Shown: in pieces, positions 35,001 through 44,807 of the stretch
Layout: every line of letters begins with the position of its first letter
How positions within the stretch are numbered: position 1 is the stretch's first letter
Origin: Adiantum capillus-veneris
Taxonomy: Eukaryota > Streptophyta > Polypodiopsida > Polypodiales > Pteridaceae
Reading direction: 5' to 3'
Length of the DNA: 60,000 nt
Assembly: GCA_014529385.2 (NCBI GenBank)
Contig: CM043963.1
Coordinates: forward strand, 67,509,912 to 67,569,911
Translations under genes and position numbers: made by a program
The notes under the pieces: model-generated
What the model saw: only the letters and a program-made list of their open reading frames with translations
Databases searched by the model: none
What the model was told of the DNA's origin: nothing

Positions 35001-35280
35001 CTACATAGTGTATAAAGAAATTCCTTAGAGCAAGACAGAAAATTTCTGTTAACCTGAAGATTAGGAGACGATGACGCCTCCACACTTGCTTTCTCCGATT
35101 TTTTCGGCATGTTTGAGCCACAGCCACCAGTAGATGAATACGTAAAGTTTTTGAAATAACACACGCAGGAAAATGATAACAGAGACGCAGCTATGTGAGT
35201 ATGATAACTCACCTTAGAAGTCAAGTTTAAATAGTTGATGCTCCTCTGCAGCAGACGCGACAGTTGAGTTGGACCGGTTA
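32076..35280. other. Unassigned AT-rich region with recurrent T-tract/A-tract junctions
   Basis: No coding segment was recognised. A pattern of 6-9 T followed by 2-7 A recurs, for example near 32452, 33507, 33648, 34147, 34205 and 34963. Phrases such as CAGTCTCCCAGTACTTT and CAGTCTCCCCACTTTT also recur loosely. The texture differs from both flanks. Confidence 0.4.
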
Positions 35281-35354
35281 AGCCCCCAATCGAGGACGTC
35301 AGTCCAGGCACGTACAACAGTATCCCCCATAGCCTACGGCCCGGAGGCAGAATC

Positions 35355-35407
35355 CAGAGGTTTATAAGGTAAGATTCCACAATATCAGCCCTACTACTCA
35401 AGAAAAC
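35355..35407 (+). promoter_or_regulatory. Possible core promoter
   Basis: GGTTTATAAGG at about 35359-35369 is TATA-like and lies about 40 bp upstream of an ATG in good context (AACATGG, 35408). The upstream 100 bp is G+C-rich compared with the region to the left. Confidence 0.4.
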
Positions 35408-35521
35408 ATGGCAGGGAAGTCTGTCATCGCCGGCCTTTCCAAAAAACCCTACGCGGTGGCGTGCAAAGAATGCAAGAAGGACCATAAGCCACGCTTACAG
35501 AAATTTAAGGATTTGTACTGA
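35408..35521 (+). CDS. Possible 37-residue basic protein with a C-x2-C-x3-H motif
   Basis: This short frame starts MAGKSVIAGLSKKPYAVACK, continues with ECKKDHKPRLQKFKDLY and stops. It is strongly basic and has C-x2-C-x3-H (CKECKKDH), too short for a classical knuckle. A good start context and an upstream TATA-like box favour expression. It could also be the first exon of a longer gene, or the start of a mobile-element transcript leading to the conserved frame at 36041. I do not recognise it. Confidence 0.35.
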   Translation: MAGKSVIAGLSKKPYAVACKECKKDHKPRLQKFKDLY

Positions 35522-36040
35522 GACCAAGTAATGTAAGGCCAAGTCGGGCAGTCACCTCTACAATGGTATAGCATATATTCCCATACAAAGCCCGGTTTTT
35601 ATTCAGTAGACATGATTAAATACGGTGTCGGGTATACACACCCCAGTAGGTATTTTTTATCTGCTATCCTAGCATGACCTTAGAAGTAAGTGGTTTTCAC
35701 CAATTTATTTGTAAAGCCTGGTCAGACAGACTTCATCACCCCAAGGTAACATTTAAATAGCAATGATTCCCATATTCATACCCAGGTCTCTAGACCCATA
35801 TCTAGTAAGCTGTATCAGGTCTCGGGTATACAGTAGGTATTTATACATGCTATCCATGCCCTCTGCAAGGCTTCCACCCGCACCATAATGTGAAAAAAAC
35901 CTTTTAAAATGTGAGAGACACCACCATATTAGGCACACTTTCCTAAAAAAGTTTTTTATTAGAGAAAATATAAAACCCCAAGTATAGAGTATCATTCCCA
36001 AGTTTGGCATTCTTCATCTATTTTGCATCCTTGGTGTATT
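35522..36040. other. Unassigned spacer
   Basis: No coding segment was seen. It contains two similar phrases (CGGTGTCGGGTATACA near 35620 and CAGGTCTCGGGTATACAGTA near 35815). Confidence 0.3.
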
Positions 36041-36556
36041 ATGGCCTACTACCATGACCAAGTTCTTTTCATAGCAACAGCACATCTCTTTATGTCAAAT
36101 GAATCTATACGTCGAGCAACATTACTCCGTTATGAACAGCATCTATTCCCGCAACTAGGAACCTCTGTTTCTCAAACAAAGTGATGGACATATCAGGATC
36201 GAGTGACCAGAGTGACACTTTGGGGTCGTGAACATTCCAAAAATAATATCTGATTGGTGATGTTTACTGAAGCAGTGGGTCTAGGGCCTAAGTATTATTA
36301 TATCGAGCATTCCATAAAGCCTGGTTTTTCAGATCGGCTATATCTGCTAGCCCAGTTTCTACCTCCTCAGAAGATTTTCCTATACCGTAGTTATGGTTAT
36401 CAGCTACGAGGATATTTTAACTGTACTCACCACACTCGGGAGTACGGGGTAGCCTTGGAGACTCGTATCGTGCCTTTGGCGGAGCGGCCAAATACTTGCT
36501 TCTATTGTGAGAGTTGTTTGTGTGATCATGTGATGGGAGGCATAATAGAGATGTAG
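36041..36556 (+). pseudogene. Unrecognised conserved protein, copy 2 (two in-frame TGA)
   Basis: A single frame from the ATG at 36041 to the TAG at 36556 encodes about 171 residues, interrupted only by two TGA codons. The first follows QTK, the second lies in NNI-stop-LVM. Copy 1 has Arg at the second site (NNVRLTM), so a CGA to TGA change is likely. Blocks shared with copy 1 are ESIRRATLLRYEQHLF, TRVTLWGREH, FTEAVGLGPKYYYI and the C-terminal CFYCESCLCDHVMGGIIEM, where the Cys and His could bind a metal. The middle (YGYQLRGYFNCTHHTREYGV) is also partly conserved. The family and function are unknown to me. Confidence 0.5.
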
Positions 36557-36598
36557 TTGTAAAGCTCATTAGCTAAGCTTTCTTTTGTCCCGTGACAT

Positions 36599-36601
<3 letters not shown>

Positions 36602-36652
<51 letters not shown>

Positions 36653-36700
36653 CATATACGTATACATATATATATACATAGACATACATATATATATATA
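36602..36700. repeat. GT/TA microsatellite
   Basis: About 44 bp of GT followed by TACATA/TATA units. Confidence 0.95.
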
Positions 36701-37138
36701 TTTGACTTTTTGGAGAAGGAATTATGGAGATGGAGTGATGCAATTGTTGCTTCAATTGGAAAATCTTGATCAGAGGTCTCCGAACCTTGAGAAAGTGTGG
36801 ATGCAATGGTGGACAGTACAAAGAATCTTGGAGGATCCTAAAAAACTCAAGGACTCTGTGGTGGTTAAGCAATGGCACTCATCTTTCTCTAAACGACACT
36901 GAAAGATACTTTTACAATACTTTCATGCTAGATGGGTTGGTGCACATAGTCCATTACATAGTGGAGCATATATGCTAAATCCCGAGTATTGGAATTTGGA
37001 CTTATTGCATAATGAGGAAGTTGTCCAAGACTTCTACGAGGTGGTTAATACATTCTATCCAAATGCAGACGATAGGGTAAAATGTATTAAGGAGTTGACA
37101 TCTTTTAGGTTGAAAGAGGGTCCATTCTCTAACGCATT
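36701..37138 (+). pseudogene. hAT-type transposase C-terminal fragment
   Basis: Fragments in overlapping frames read SPNLEKVWMQWWTVQRILED and, after a stop, HSGAYMLNPEYWNLDLLHNE followed by EVVQDFYEVVNTFYP and CIKELTSFRLKEGPFSNAFV. The block around LHxAAYxLNPxx and the following helices are typical of plant hAT transposases of the DUF659 group, which excise and insert DNA with 8-bp duplications. There is no N-terminal BED finger here. The frame is cut at 37138 by the insertion of the Gypsy element. Confidence 0.65.
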
Positions 37139-38031
37139 TGTCATTAAATATCTAATATATAACCAACCCAAATGATTTTCTCATATTAAACTGATCATTT
37201 AATGTGGGAAACTAAATGGGAACAAGGGCTGAATATAGACATGTGCTTATGGATCTATCTCAACACGTGGCCAACACTAAAGGGGCCCAGATAGGATATG
37301 GTCTGTCAAAGACCAAAGTTAACTATTGGAGCTTAAAAGACCTTAGGGTTAGCTTCATTAAAGTCCTCCAATGGTTAGTGTTAAAAGTCCTTTGACCTTA
37401 TGTGCTTGAGGTGGGAGCCCGATCTTAACGTTCCTTTGACCTTAGTCAAGCTAGGGTTGAGCTTGAGGTGGGAACTCCACCTAAGCTGCTTGTCATGCTT
37501 GATGACTAAGGTACTTGAGGTACTTGTCATACTTAATGAGTAAGTTTCTTGAGAAGCTTCCTATGCATGGGGGGTAAGATGCTTGAGTCAAAAAGAGACC
37601 CTACACACTTAATGAGGAAGTTGTTTGAGAAGCTTCCTATGCATGGGGGGTAAGATGCTTGAGTCAAAAAGAGACCCTACACACTTAATGAGGAAGTTGC
37701 TTGAGAAGCTTCCTATGCATGGGGAGTAAGATGCTTGAGTCAAAAAGAGATCCTACACACTTAATGAGGAAGTTTCTTGAGAAGCTTCCTATGCATAAAA
37801 GTCCCAAAGTTAGGGGAATCTTTGACCTAACCTTCCACTCACCCAAGGAGCACCTCTTTTCTAAAAGGGCACATGGGACACATGTCAGACTCTCACTAAG
37901 CTTAACCACATGGTGTGCTTGAATGCTAAAGAGGGGTCCAATGAGCTTCTACTTCCATACAACAAATATGTAGATATTTTCAAGCTCTCTCTCTCTCTCT
38001 CTCTAAGGGGTAAGGAGGATACTTGTCAAAA
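37139..38031 (+). repeat. 5' LTR of the Gypsy element, first part
   Basis: Starts TGTCATTAAAT and matches 48658-49617. It contains four tandem 76-bp units from 37531 (core TTGAGAAGCTTCCTATGCAT), two copies of a CTTTGACCTTA...GAGGTGGGA unit and a short CT run. The last five bases (CAAAA) are the Copia-1 target duplication. Confidence 0.85.
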
Positions 38032-38223
38032 TGAAGGAGTACGAGCGGAAGTGCGACGTGAGAGAGAGTGTGAGAAGAAGAGCACGACGATATGGTGAAC
38101 TCGCTCTGTTGTAATGTGTAGAGCATAGTGAGTTCTTATTAGGTTTTTACAAAAGAATATGTGTACATACCTGGCGGCCCGCCCACTTACCTGGGCGACC
38201 ACATTGGGATTTATACCCCAACA
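38032..38223 (-). repeat. 3' LTR of Copia-1
   Basis: TGAAGGAGTACG ... TACCCCAACA on the plus strand. The purine-rich AAGTGGGAGGT tract lies just inside on the minus strand. Confidence 0.9.
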
Positions 38224-38312
38224 ACCTCCCACTTAAAGTCCAATGTGGTACTTTAAGTGTGAGAGAAGCTACTATACAAGCTAATATACAAGAGATGTAG
38301 AGAAGTGATGTA

Positions 38313-38855
38313 CTACCCTACACCTAACTGCTTGCAAAAATGCCCAAAGCTCTCTGAGGGAAGTCCTTTTGTAAGTAGATCAGTAGGATTTTTTGTGGTG
38401 TGAACTTTGACAAGCTGAATTTTCTTATCCTCGAGCATTTCCCTAATGAAATGATACTTCACATCCACATGCTCTGTCTTTGAGTGATAAACTGGATTGC
38501 GAGCCAATTGTATAGCACTCTGACTATCACAATATAACACAGGCATCTCTTCTTTGATTCCCAAATCTGTTACTAGTCGATTAAGCCAAATTTATTCTTT
38601 GCATGCCTCTGATGCTGCAACATATTCAGCCTCTGTAGTAGACTGAGTAACACAATCTTGTAATCTAGAATGCCATGATACTGCTCCACCAGCCAATGTA
38701 AAGACATATCCTGACGTAGACCTTTGGTTGTCTAAGTCACCTGCATAATCTGAGTCTGTAAAACCCTTTACACTTATCTCCCGACTCCCATAGCATATAC
38801 TCATGTACTCTTTGTAGCTTTCAGGTATCTCAATATTCCTTTCACTGACTCCCAA
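38313..38855 (-). pseudogene. Copia-1 RNase H domain
   Basis: This region reads VKGFTDSDYAGDLDNQRSTS (first catalytic Asp in TDSDYAG), STTEAEYVAASEACKE (catalytic Glu), then after a stop YCDSQSAIQLARNPVYHSKT (third Asp) and HVDVKYHFIREMLEDKKIQL. RNase H removes the RNA strand during cDNA synthesis. One in-frame stop follows EACKE. A frame change relative to the RT lies near 38850. Confidence 0.85.
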
Positions 38856-39780
38856 TGTTTCTTGCCAGGGTTTGACATGTATCGACTTACTACTCCCACT
38901 GCAAATGCAATGTCTGGGCGAGTATCAATCATTGCATACATCAAACTACCCACTGCAGATGCATATGGAATCTTATGCATTTCAGCCTGTTCTTCCTTAG
39001 ACACAGGACAATCTTGTTTGCTAAGTTTCACATATGGTGGCAATGGAACACTCAATGCCTTTCCCTTCTCCATATTGAAACGTTGCAAAACCTGTCAATA
39101 TACTCTGTATGAGATAACCAAATCAACTTCTTTGATCTCTCTCTCTCAATGCGCATACCAAGTATATGACTTGCCTCACCCATGTCTTTCATGTTAAACG
39201 ATTTTGCCATCTTTGACTTCAAAGCTGAAATTTCTTCCAAGTGCTTGCCAGCAATCAACATGTCATCCACATACAAAATAAGGATCAGCCAACTGCCATC
39301 CTTAGCCTTCTTTGTATATAGACAGTGATTAAACTCACTACGTTTGTAGCCTTGAGAAAGCATAAACTTGTGGAACTTATGGTACCATGCCCTCGGTGAT
39401 TGTTTTAACCCATAAAGACTCTTTAACAACTGGCATACCAAATCTTCCTTGCCTTTCTCAACAAACCCTTCTGGCTGCTGCATGTAAATTTCCACATCTA
39501 AATCACCATGCAAGAACGCTGTCTTGACATCCATTTGGTGCAACACCAAATCTAATATGGCAACCAATGCAAGAAAGCATCTCAATGTAGTCATCTTGAC
39601 CACTGGAGAGAAGACTTCATCAAATTAAATGCCTTGTTCTTTCTTAAAGCCCTTGGCAACAAGCCTTGCTTTGTACTTTGGCTGACTATCATGAGCGGTG
39701 ATCTTATACCTGTAAACCCATTTACAAGGTAGAGCCTTTTTGCCCTGTGGTAATTTAACTAGCTTCCATGTCTAGTTTTT
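38801..39780 (-). pseudogene. Copia-1 reverse transcriptase
   Basis: Reverse transcriptase copies the element RNA into DNA. Seen: the start of the domain around 39760-39610 in broken frames, then LHQMDVKTAFLHGDLDVEIY, LLKSLYGLKQSPRAWYHKFH, the catalytic LILYVDDMLIAGK (YVDD intact), MKDMGEASHILGMRI, and after a frameshift YASAVGSLMYAMIDTRPDIA and FAVGVVSRYMSNPGKKHW. At least one frameshift (about 39070) and stops at the N-terminal side disable it. Confidence 0.85.
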
Positions 39781-40176
39781 ATGCAGAGCTGTCATCTCTG
39801 GCTGCATGGCTAATTGCCAATTCCCGGAGTCCTTCATTTGCACTACTTCCTTGTAACATGAAGGCTCATTGCAATCAGTCAACATGACATAGTTCATAGA
39901 TGGAACAAACCAATCAGGAGGTCGCATGATACGTCCAGATCTACGCAAAATAGGTCGCTCAGGCTCACCCACAACCTGTGGTTCCACTCTATCCTGTCCT
40001 TGCTCCTCTTGAGCCCTGACATTTTGTCTTGCACGTGCAGGTCCATCTAATTGGAAGACAACTCTTCTAATCTCCTCAACCCTCTCTGGTTTAGAATGAT
40101 ATTTGGCTACATTAAAGTGAACATCATTGCTGCGGATAACCTTTCTATATTCGGAATCCCAAAGTCTGTACCCCAT
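39772..40176 (-). pseudogene. Copia-1 linker between integrase and reverse transcriptase
   Basis: MGYRLWDSEYRKVIRSNDVH is the conserved post-integrase block (GYRLWD). Then come RPILRRSGRIMRPPDW and the start of the RT-associated region (SCYKEVVQMKDSGNWQLAM). Open for 134 codons. Confidence 0.8.
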
Positions 40177-40367
40177 CTCACCAGAATTACCATAGCCTAG
40201 AAAGATGCGCTTTCTACTCTTTGGCTCAAGTTTGTTCCTAAATTCCTTTGGACGTGAGTATATGCCTCACAGCCAAAGACTCTGAGATGCTTGTATGAGG
40301 GCACCTTGCCTAACCATACCATCTCTGCCCACTGAATCCTTCTGCAAAACCTTGCTAGGAGATCTAT

Positions 40368-40973
40368 TTATAAGATGAACATTGTTGATACAGCTTCAGC
40401 CCAAAACCCATTTGGCAGTTGTGCATTAGACAACATACTTCTGACCTTCTCTTGTATGGTCCTATTCATCCTCTCAGCAACACCATTTTGAGGAGTATTG
40501 TAAGGAGCAGTAAGTTCACGTTTTATACCTTTTGACTCACAAAAATCTTGAAAGGCCTTTGAAACATACTCTCCACCATTGTCAGTGCGTAAGCATTTAA
40601 GCTTCTTGCCACTTTGATTCTCCACAAGTGTCACAAATGTTTTGAAAACACTAAACGCTTCATCCTTGTGCTTGAGAAAGTAAACCCATACTTTCCTCGA
40701 GTGATCATCTATAAATGTCATAAAGTAAGAAGCTCCCCCTAGAGATAGGTTAGGCATAGGTCCAACCAAATCACTATGAACAAGTGCCAACTATGTATCT
40801 CTTATACTGCTTCTATGCTTATGTGGCTATTGTGTTTGCTTACCATACAGACAATGTTCACAGAATTCAAAATCGTTAAATGAAAAGCTAGGCAAATAAC
40901 CAGAACGAGACAAGATTTCCATTCCCTTCTTGGACATATGTCCTAACCGGCTATGCCACAAAGAAACGTTCGG
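40368..40973 (-). pseudogene. Copia-1 integrase
   Basis: A pre-integrase H-H-C-C region (about 40970-40800, with stops) leads to the catalytic core. It has the first Asp in ALVHSDLVGPM, the second in LKCLRTDNGGEYVS and the Glu in TPQNGVAERMNRTI, so the D-D-E triad is present. Integrase inserts the cDNA into the genome. The open frame ends at 40368. The C-terminal part to 40200 is in other frames. Confidence 0.85.
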
Positions 40974-41687
40974 CTACTCGGTTACATTGATTACATTTTT
41001 AGAGACATCTGATACATAAATCATGTAAAGTCCTCCAAACTTTACTCCATGTGCTACTGTCATAGAACCCTTGGATATCTTCCACATGTTCTGTCCAAAA
41101 GTGGTGACATAGCCAGTATCATCAAGTAAACATGTGTTGCTCAAGCTCTTTGTAATTGAGGGAATATGTCTCACATTCTTCAGCGGGAAAGAAGAGCCAT
41201 TCTGAAACTTCAATTGAACATCTCCAACACCTAAGATCTCACATGTCTGCCCATTTCCTAGCCGAACATGATCTTTAGTGGTCACATAAGAGGTAAACCA
41301 CTCCTTGTTTGGAGACACATGAAGTGATGCCCCTGAGTCTATAATCCAGTCACTTAGTGCATGTCCATCAGATGTTGTAAGAAGAGCTGAGTCCATTGTA
41401 TTCTTCAAGAAGTAGATGTCTCCTGACACTAGACTGTCATCCTCTGCAACAGTGTTTGTCACATTTATTTCTTGAATCTTCACTGGGGACTTGTTCTTCT
41501 CACCATGGTCTTCAGCTTTATCTTTGCCTTTTTCTGCTTTCCATTCTCTGCAGTCTCTTTTCATGTGACCCTTCTTGCCACAATGGTAGCATTCTATGTC
41601 ACTCTTGCCTTTAGCATTGCGGGACCTGCTAACGAGACTGATTCCTCTTTCCACCTTTGTACTTTTATTTGGTCCTTCCCCTAACAA
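40974..41687 (-). pseudogene. Copia-1 gag zinc knuckle and protease
   Basis: The zinc knuckle CYHCGKKGHMKRDC (C-x2-C-x4-H-x4-C) binds genomic RNA. About 80 residues on comes the protease active site DWIIDSGASLHVSPN, with the flap-side VRLGNGQTCEILGVGDVQLK. It is shifted one frame relative to the upstream gag (which ends at 41665). Confidence 0.85.
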
Positions 41688-42294
41688 CTAAGGTTGTTCC
41701 TTTGCCTTTGTCCATTGTCTTTCTGTTGGTTTCTTCAGTAAGCAAACTACCTTCTACACCTGCTATGGTCAAACCATCTGGAGGTGCAAAATTACTCAAA
41801 GATGTGCAAAACGTGTCCCAACTTTCCGGCAATGTGATCAACAGGAACATAGCTCTAACAAGTTCATCAAACTTGACACCTTGAGCTGACAACTGACTGT
41901 AGATGGTGTTGAATTCATTCAGATGATTGGACATAGGTGTCCATTCTTTCATCTTCAAGTCAACAAGCTTCTTAAGCCAGTATACCTGTGAAGCTGCACT
42001 CTGTTTCTCATAAAGATCACTCAGCTTTGTCCATGCTTCATAAGCCAACATCTCGTCTGCTACATTGAAGTAAACACTTTCTGCCAAAGTCAGCAGAATG
42101 GTAGAAAGTCCCATTTCATCCATTTCGCTCCATTCATCTTCGTCCATATCTTCTGGTTTTATCCCCTTGAGCTTTATAGGTTTTATCTGCTTCTTTTGTA
42201 CCAACACCTGCCAAATATGCTTCTTCCACAATGGGAAATTGGTTCCATCCAGCTTCTTGATATTGTAAAGAGCAGTGTCCTGTGATCCAGCCAT
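41665..42294 (-). CDS. Copia-1 gag, N-terminal domain
   Basis: MAGSQDTALYNIKKLDGTNF through FPLWKKHIWQVLVQKKQIKP and DEWSEMDEMGLSTILLTLAE to ALITLPESWDTF-like sequence (LLITLPESWDTFCTSLSNF). This is the standard Copia Gag (UBN2-type) region that builds the particle. It is open for 209 codons, then frameshifts into the zinc-knuckle segment, so the full Gag-Pol is not made. Confidence 0.85.
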   Translation of the reverse strand: MAGSQDTALYNIKKLDGTNFPLWKKHIWQVLVQKKQIKPIKLKGIKPEDMDEDEWSEMDEMGLSTILLTLAESVYFNVADEMLAYEAWTKLSDLYEKQSAASQVYWLKKLVDLKMKEWTPMSNHLNEFNTIYSQLSAQGVKFDELVRAMFLLITLPESWDTFCTSLSNFAPPDGLTIAGVEGSLLTEETNRKTMDKGKGTTLVVRGRTK

Positions 42295-43349
42295 AGCTAC
42301 GCTTCACAGTAGTTTACTTTCCTGGGAAAAATTCGGCAGAGTTTCCCCTGTAAACTGACCTCTGAACCAATATCGACCTGTCAAATGAACCAAGAAAGCT
42401 TCAGATTCTGCAAAAATTTCGACAGAGTCTCCTACTCAAAAACAGACCAAAAAACAGCTCAAAAAACCATTGTCTCTCTAACACTGTAAGCTGTGGGTAA
42501 ACTTGTCTTGCACCTGTACTGTCTCTCACTGTCCTGTAAGCATAGACTACGACAATTCCTCAAAGGCAGTAAAGCAAAGATGCAATCCCAACTGTTTAAC
42601 TCACAGTCAATACATCCTAGCTGCCTATCTAAGGGTGCTTGAGGGATCGCTCCAAGACCTGTATCACCTAAAGGATCTCAACATTCGAGAATCCCCCAAC
42701 TCAATAAAACCTCACTCGACCCTCAACAAAGGCTGCAGTAAATCTGACAATACATAGACTTCCCACAAAGTCATACATTCACAAATTTCCCACTGTATGT
42801 TGTAACCGCTGCGGTGGTTGTTTGCTGCATGACGCACAGCCAGGAAACCCTCAACAGACATACATCATCTCTGACAATACATCCCATGTGGAAGTACCTG
42901 CAATGTCAGGATGAAATCTGGAATATCCAGCAGCAAACACAAGCTACCTGATGAACTAGTGGATGTCGCCTACAGTATGTGTGTAGATGCGCCTCTGTCG
43001 TATGTGACACGCCTCCAGGAACTGTGAGCCGTCCTTCAATGTGTAGACAGCCACAAATCAGCACTCTGGGAGTGCCGATATCCTCAACCCCTGCAGCAGT
43101 CATAGGCCGAAACCCCAAATTTGCAGAGTCAGATCCGCACCCACCTAGACCACGTAGTCGAAAATGGCCTACGGAGAACTTTGTCGAAGCCGAACGGTGG
43201 CCGAGATGACCTCAGAATGAAATTCTGAGAACACCGAGCCCTTGGGCTCACCCACAAGATTTGGGGCCATGTCTTCACCTGTCGAATCTCACTTCAATCT
43301 GAGGAGGTGACTCTAGCTTCCTGCAATGTTGCCCCGAGCCTCGATCTGA
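42295..43349 (-). other. Copia-1 untranslated leader
   Basis: About 1 kb of non-coding sequence between the primer-binding site and gag. Long leaders like this are seen in several Copia lineages. The leader-like sequence at 1-662 has a similar look. Confidence 0.7.
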
Positions 43350-43361
43350 GCTCTGATAGCA
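43350..43361 (-). other. Copia-1 primer-binding site
   Basis: On the minus strand TGCTATCAGAGC, which differs by one base from the initiator-tRNA-Met site TGGTATCAGAGC. Confidence 0.85.
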
Positions 43362-43363
43362 GT

Positions 43364-43555
43364 TGAAGGAGTACGAGTGGAAGTGCGACGCGAGAGAGAG
43401 TGCGAGAAGAAGAGCACGATGATATGGTGAAATTGCTCTATTGTAATGTGTAGAGCATAGTGAGTTCTTATTAGGTTTTTACAAAATAATATGTGTACAT
43501 ACCTGGCGGCCCGCCCACTTACCTAGGCGACCACATTGGGCTTTATACCCCAACG
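43364..43555 (-). repeat. 5' LTR of Copia-1
   Basis: Paired with 38032-38223. The terminal CA of the other copy reads CG here. Confidence 0.9.
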
Positions 43556-43560
43556 CAAAA

Positions 43561-44394
43561 GACTACCCATGTACTTAACTGCATGCTGCATGTGATTGGC
43601 TAGGGAGAGAGGGATCCAATGAGCTTGTAGCATGTGGAAAAGTTACAACTCGCCCCAAGCAAGCAAGGGGGTGCTAGGGGGATATACACCACACACACAC
43701 TCATTTTGTAGAGCCATTCTCACTTGGTGAAAGTTGAGGAACACCATCTCCTTCTCCAAGCTTGTGATAAGTGAGACCCTACATCAACACCCTTAGCTAT
43801 GGCATGCAAATCCAACCAAGAGCCATGCTTCAATGCTTAAGCTTTCCATCTTCTCCATCTCCATTATTATGCTATTATGTATTCTAGCAAGAAGAGTAAT
43901 GATAAGTGAGAAACTATTTCTTTCTCCTATGAATTGTTTCTTCTTCCTCTTCCCTACCCTCATTCCCCACTAGCTCTCTCCACGTTTGAAGGTGTTTGAG
44001 GCCTTGGGACTGAGGCCTGGGATAGTTAGTGCTTTCTACAAGTTTATGTTATGCTTGTGATGCATGAAGCTTTCCATCTTCATTGCATCACATAGGTCAC
44101 AAGGAACACAAAGATTGTATTGTACCAAGTCTCTCTTGATGAGAGGAACTATAATACAAATGCCTATTGGAGGGGGGACCGGCTCCATATGAATCCGGTC
44201 CTCAACTATTGTCATGTTCTCTAAACTCTCTCTCTTGCAAAAGTATTGTTCATGCCAAGTTAACTAAGTACCATGTTTATGTTGCTACCATCAATTAAGT
44301 TCACTCTCTATGCTCACAAAGTAGTCTCACAAAAGTGCTTCATCTAATTTCCTAATTCCGCTACTCTCAAAATTCATAGGCCATTTCCATTACC
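43561..44394 (+). repeat. 5' LTR of the Gypsy element, second part
   Basis: Matches 49618-50449 (for example ACCCATGTACTT, GGGGGACCGG, CATGCCAAGTTAACTAAG, TTCATAGGCCATTTCCATTA). With 37139-38031 it rebuilds an LTR of about 1.73 kb, against 1.79 kb for the 3' copy. Confidence 0.9.
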
Positions 44395-44395
44395 T

Positions 44396-44407
44396 TGGTA
44401 TCAGAGC
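44396..44407 (+). other. Gypsy primer-binding site
   Basis: TGGTATCAGAGC, an exact 12-nt complement to the 3' end of initiator tRNA-Met, directly after the 5' LTR. Confidence 0.9.
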
Positions 44408-44807
44408 ATTTGGTTTCTCTTTTCTTGCTTAAGAAGAGAGTTCCTTAAGTAGCCTATTAATGGTTGATGTTGTTAATTATAGTAGGATAAGTGGGACTGT
44501 GATCTATTATCGGTTTTGTTGAGCTCACTATGTGGGATATAGGGCACACCTCGGGAGATTTGGTCTTAATAATGGAGTCTTTTTAGACTTGCCTACGGCT
44601 TTACCATCATTGATCTATAAGAATTCCAAAAGGAGCTATCCCTCGGAAACTTTGCTATGTTAGACTCACTCCACTACTCTCTATAATTAACCAATTCGAA
44701 CCCTGGGTGAGATACTTAAGTGCCTATCTTCAAAGGTTAAGAGGAGTAGAAACTAAGGTTTTGAATTGCCAAATCATACACTAAGTAAACAACTAAGTTT
44801 AATTAAC

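Larger units (their letters stand above)
38032..43555 (-). mobile_element. Complete Copia retrotransposon (Copia-1)
   Basis: A 5.5-kb element with about 192-bp LTRs (38032-38223 and 43364-43555), a target duplication CAAAA (38027-38031 and 43556-43560), primer-binding site, polypurine tract and all Copia domains in order gag, zinc knuckle, protease, integrase, reverse transcriptase, RNase H. A hand count gives about 12 differences between LTRs (about 94% identity), mostly transitions. Frameshifts and stops in gag, integrase and RT show that it is now inactive. It sits inside the Gypsy 5' LTR. Confidence 0.9.

Noticed and set aside
41396-41884. Plus-strand frames of 70-75 codons opposite Copia-1 gag and protease
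   Set aside because: Antisense shadows of well-supported minus-strand domains.
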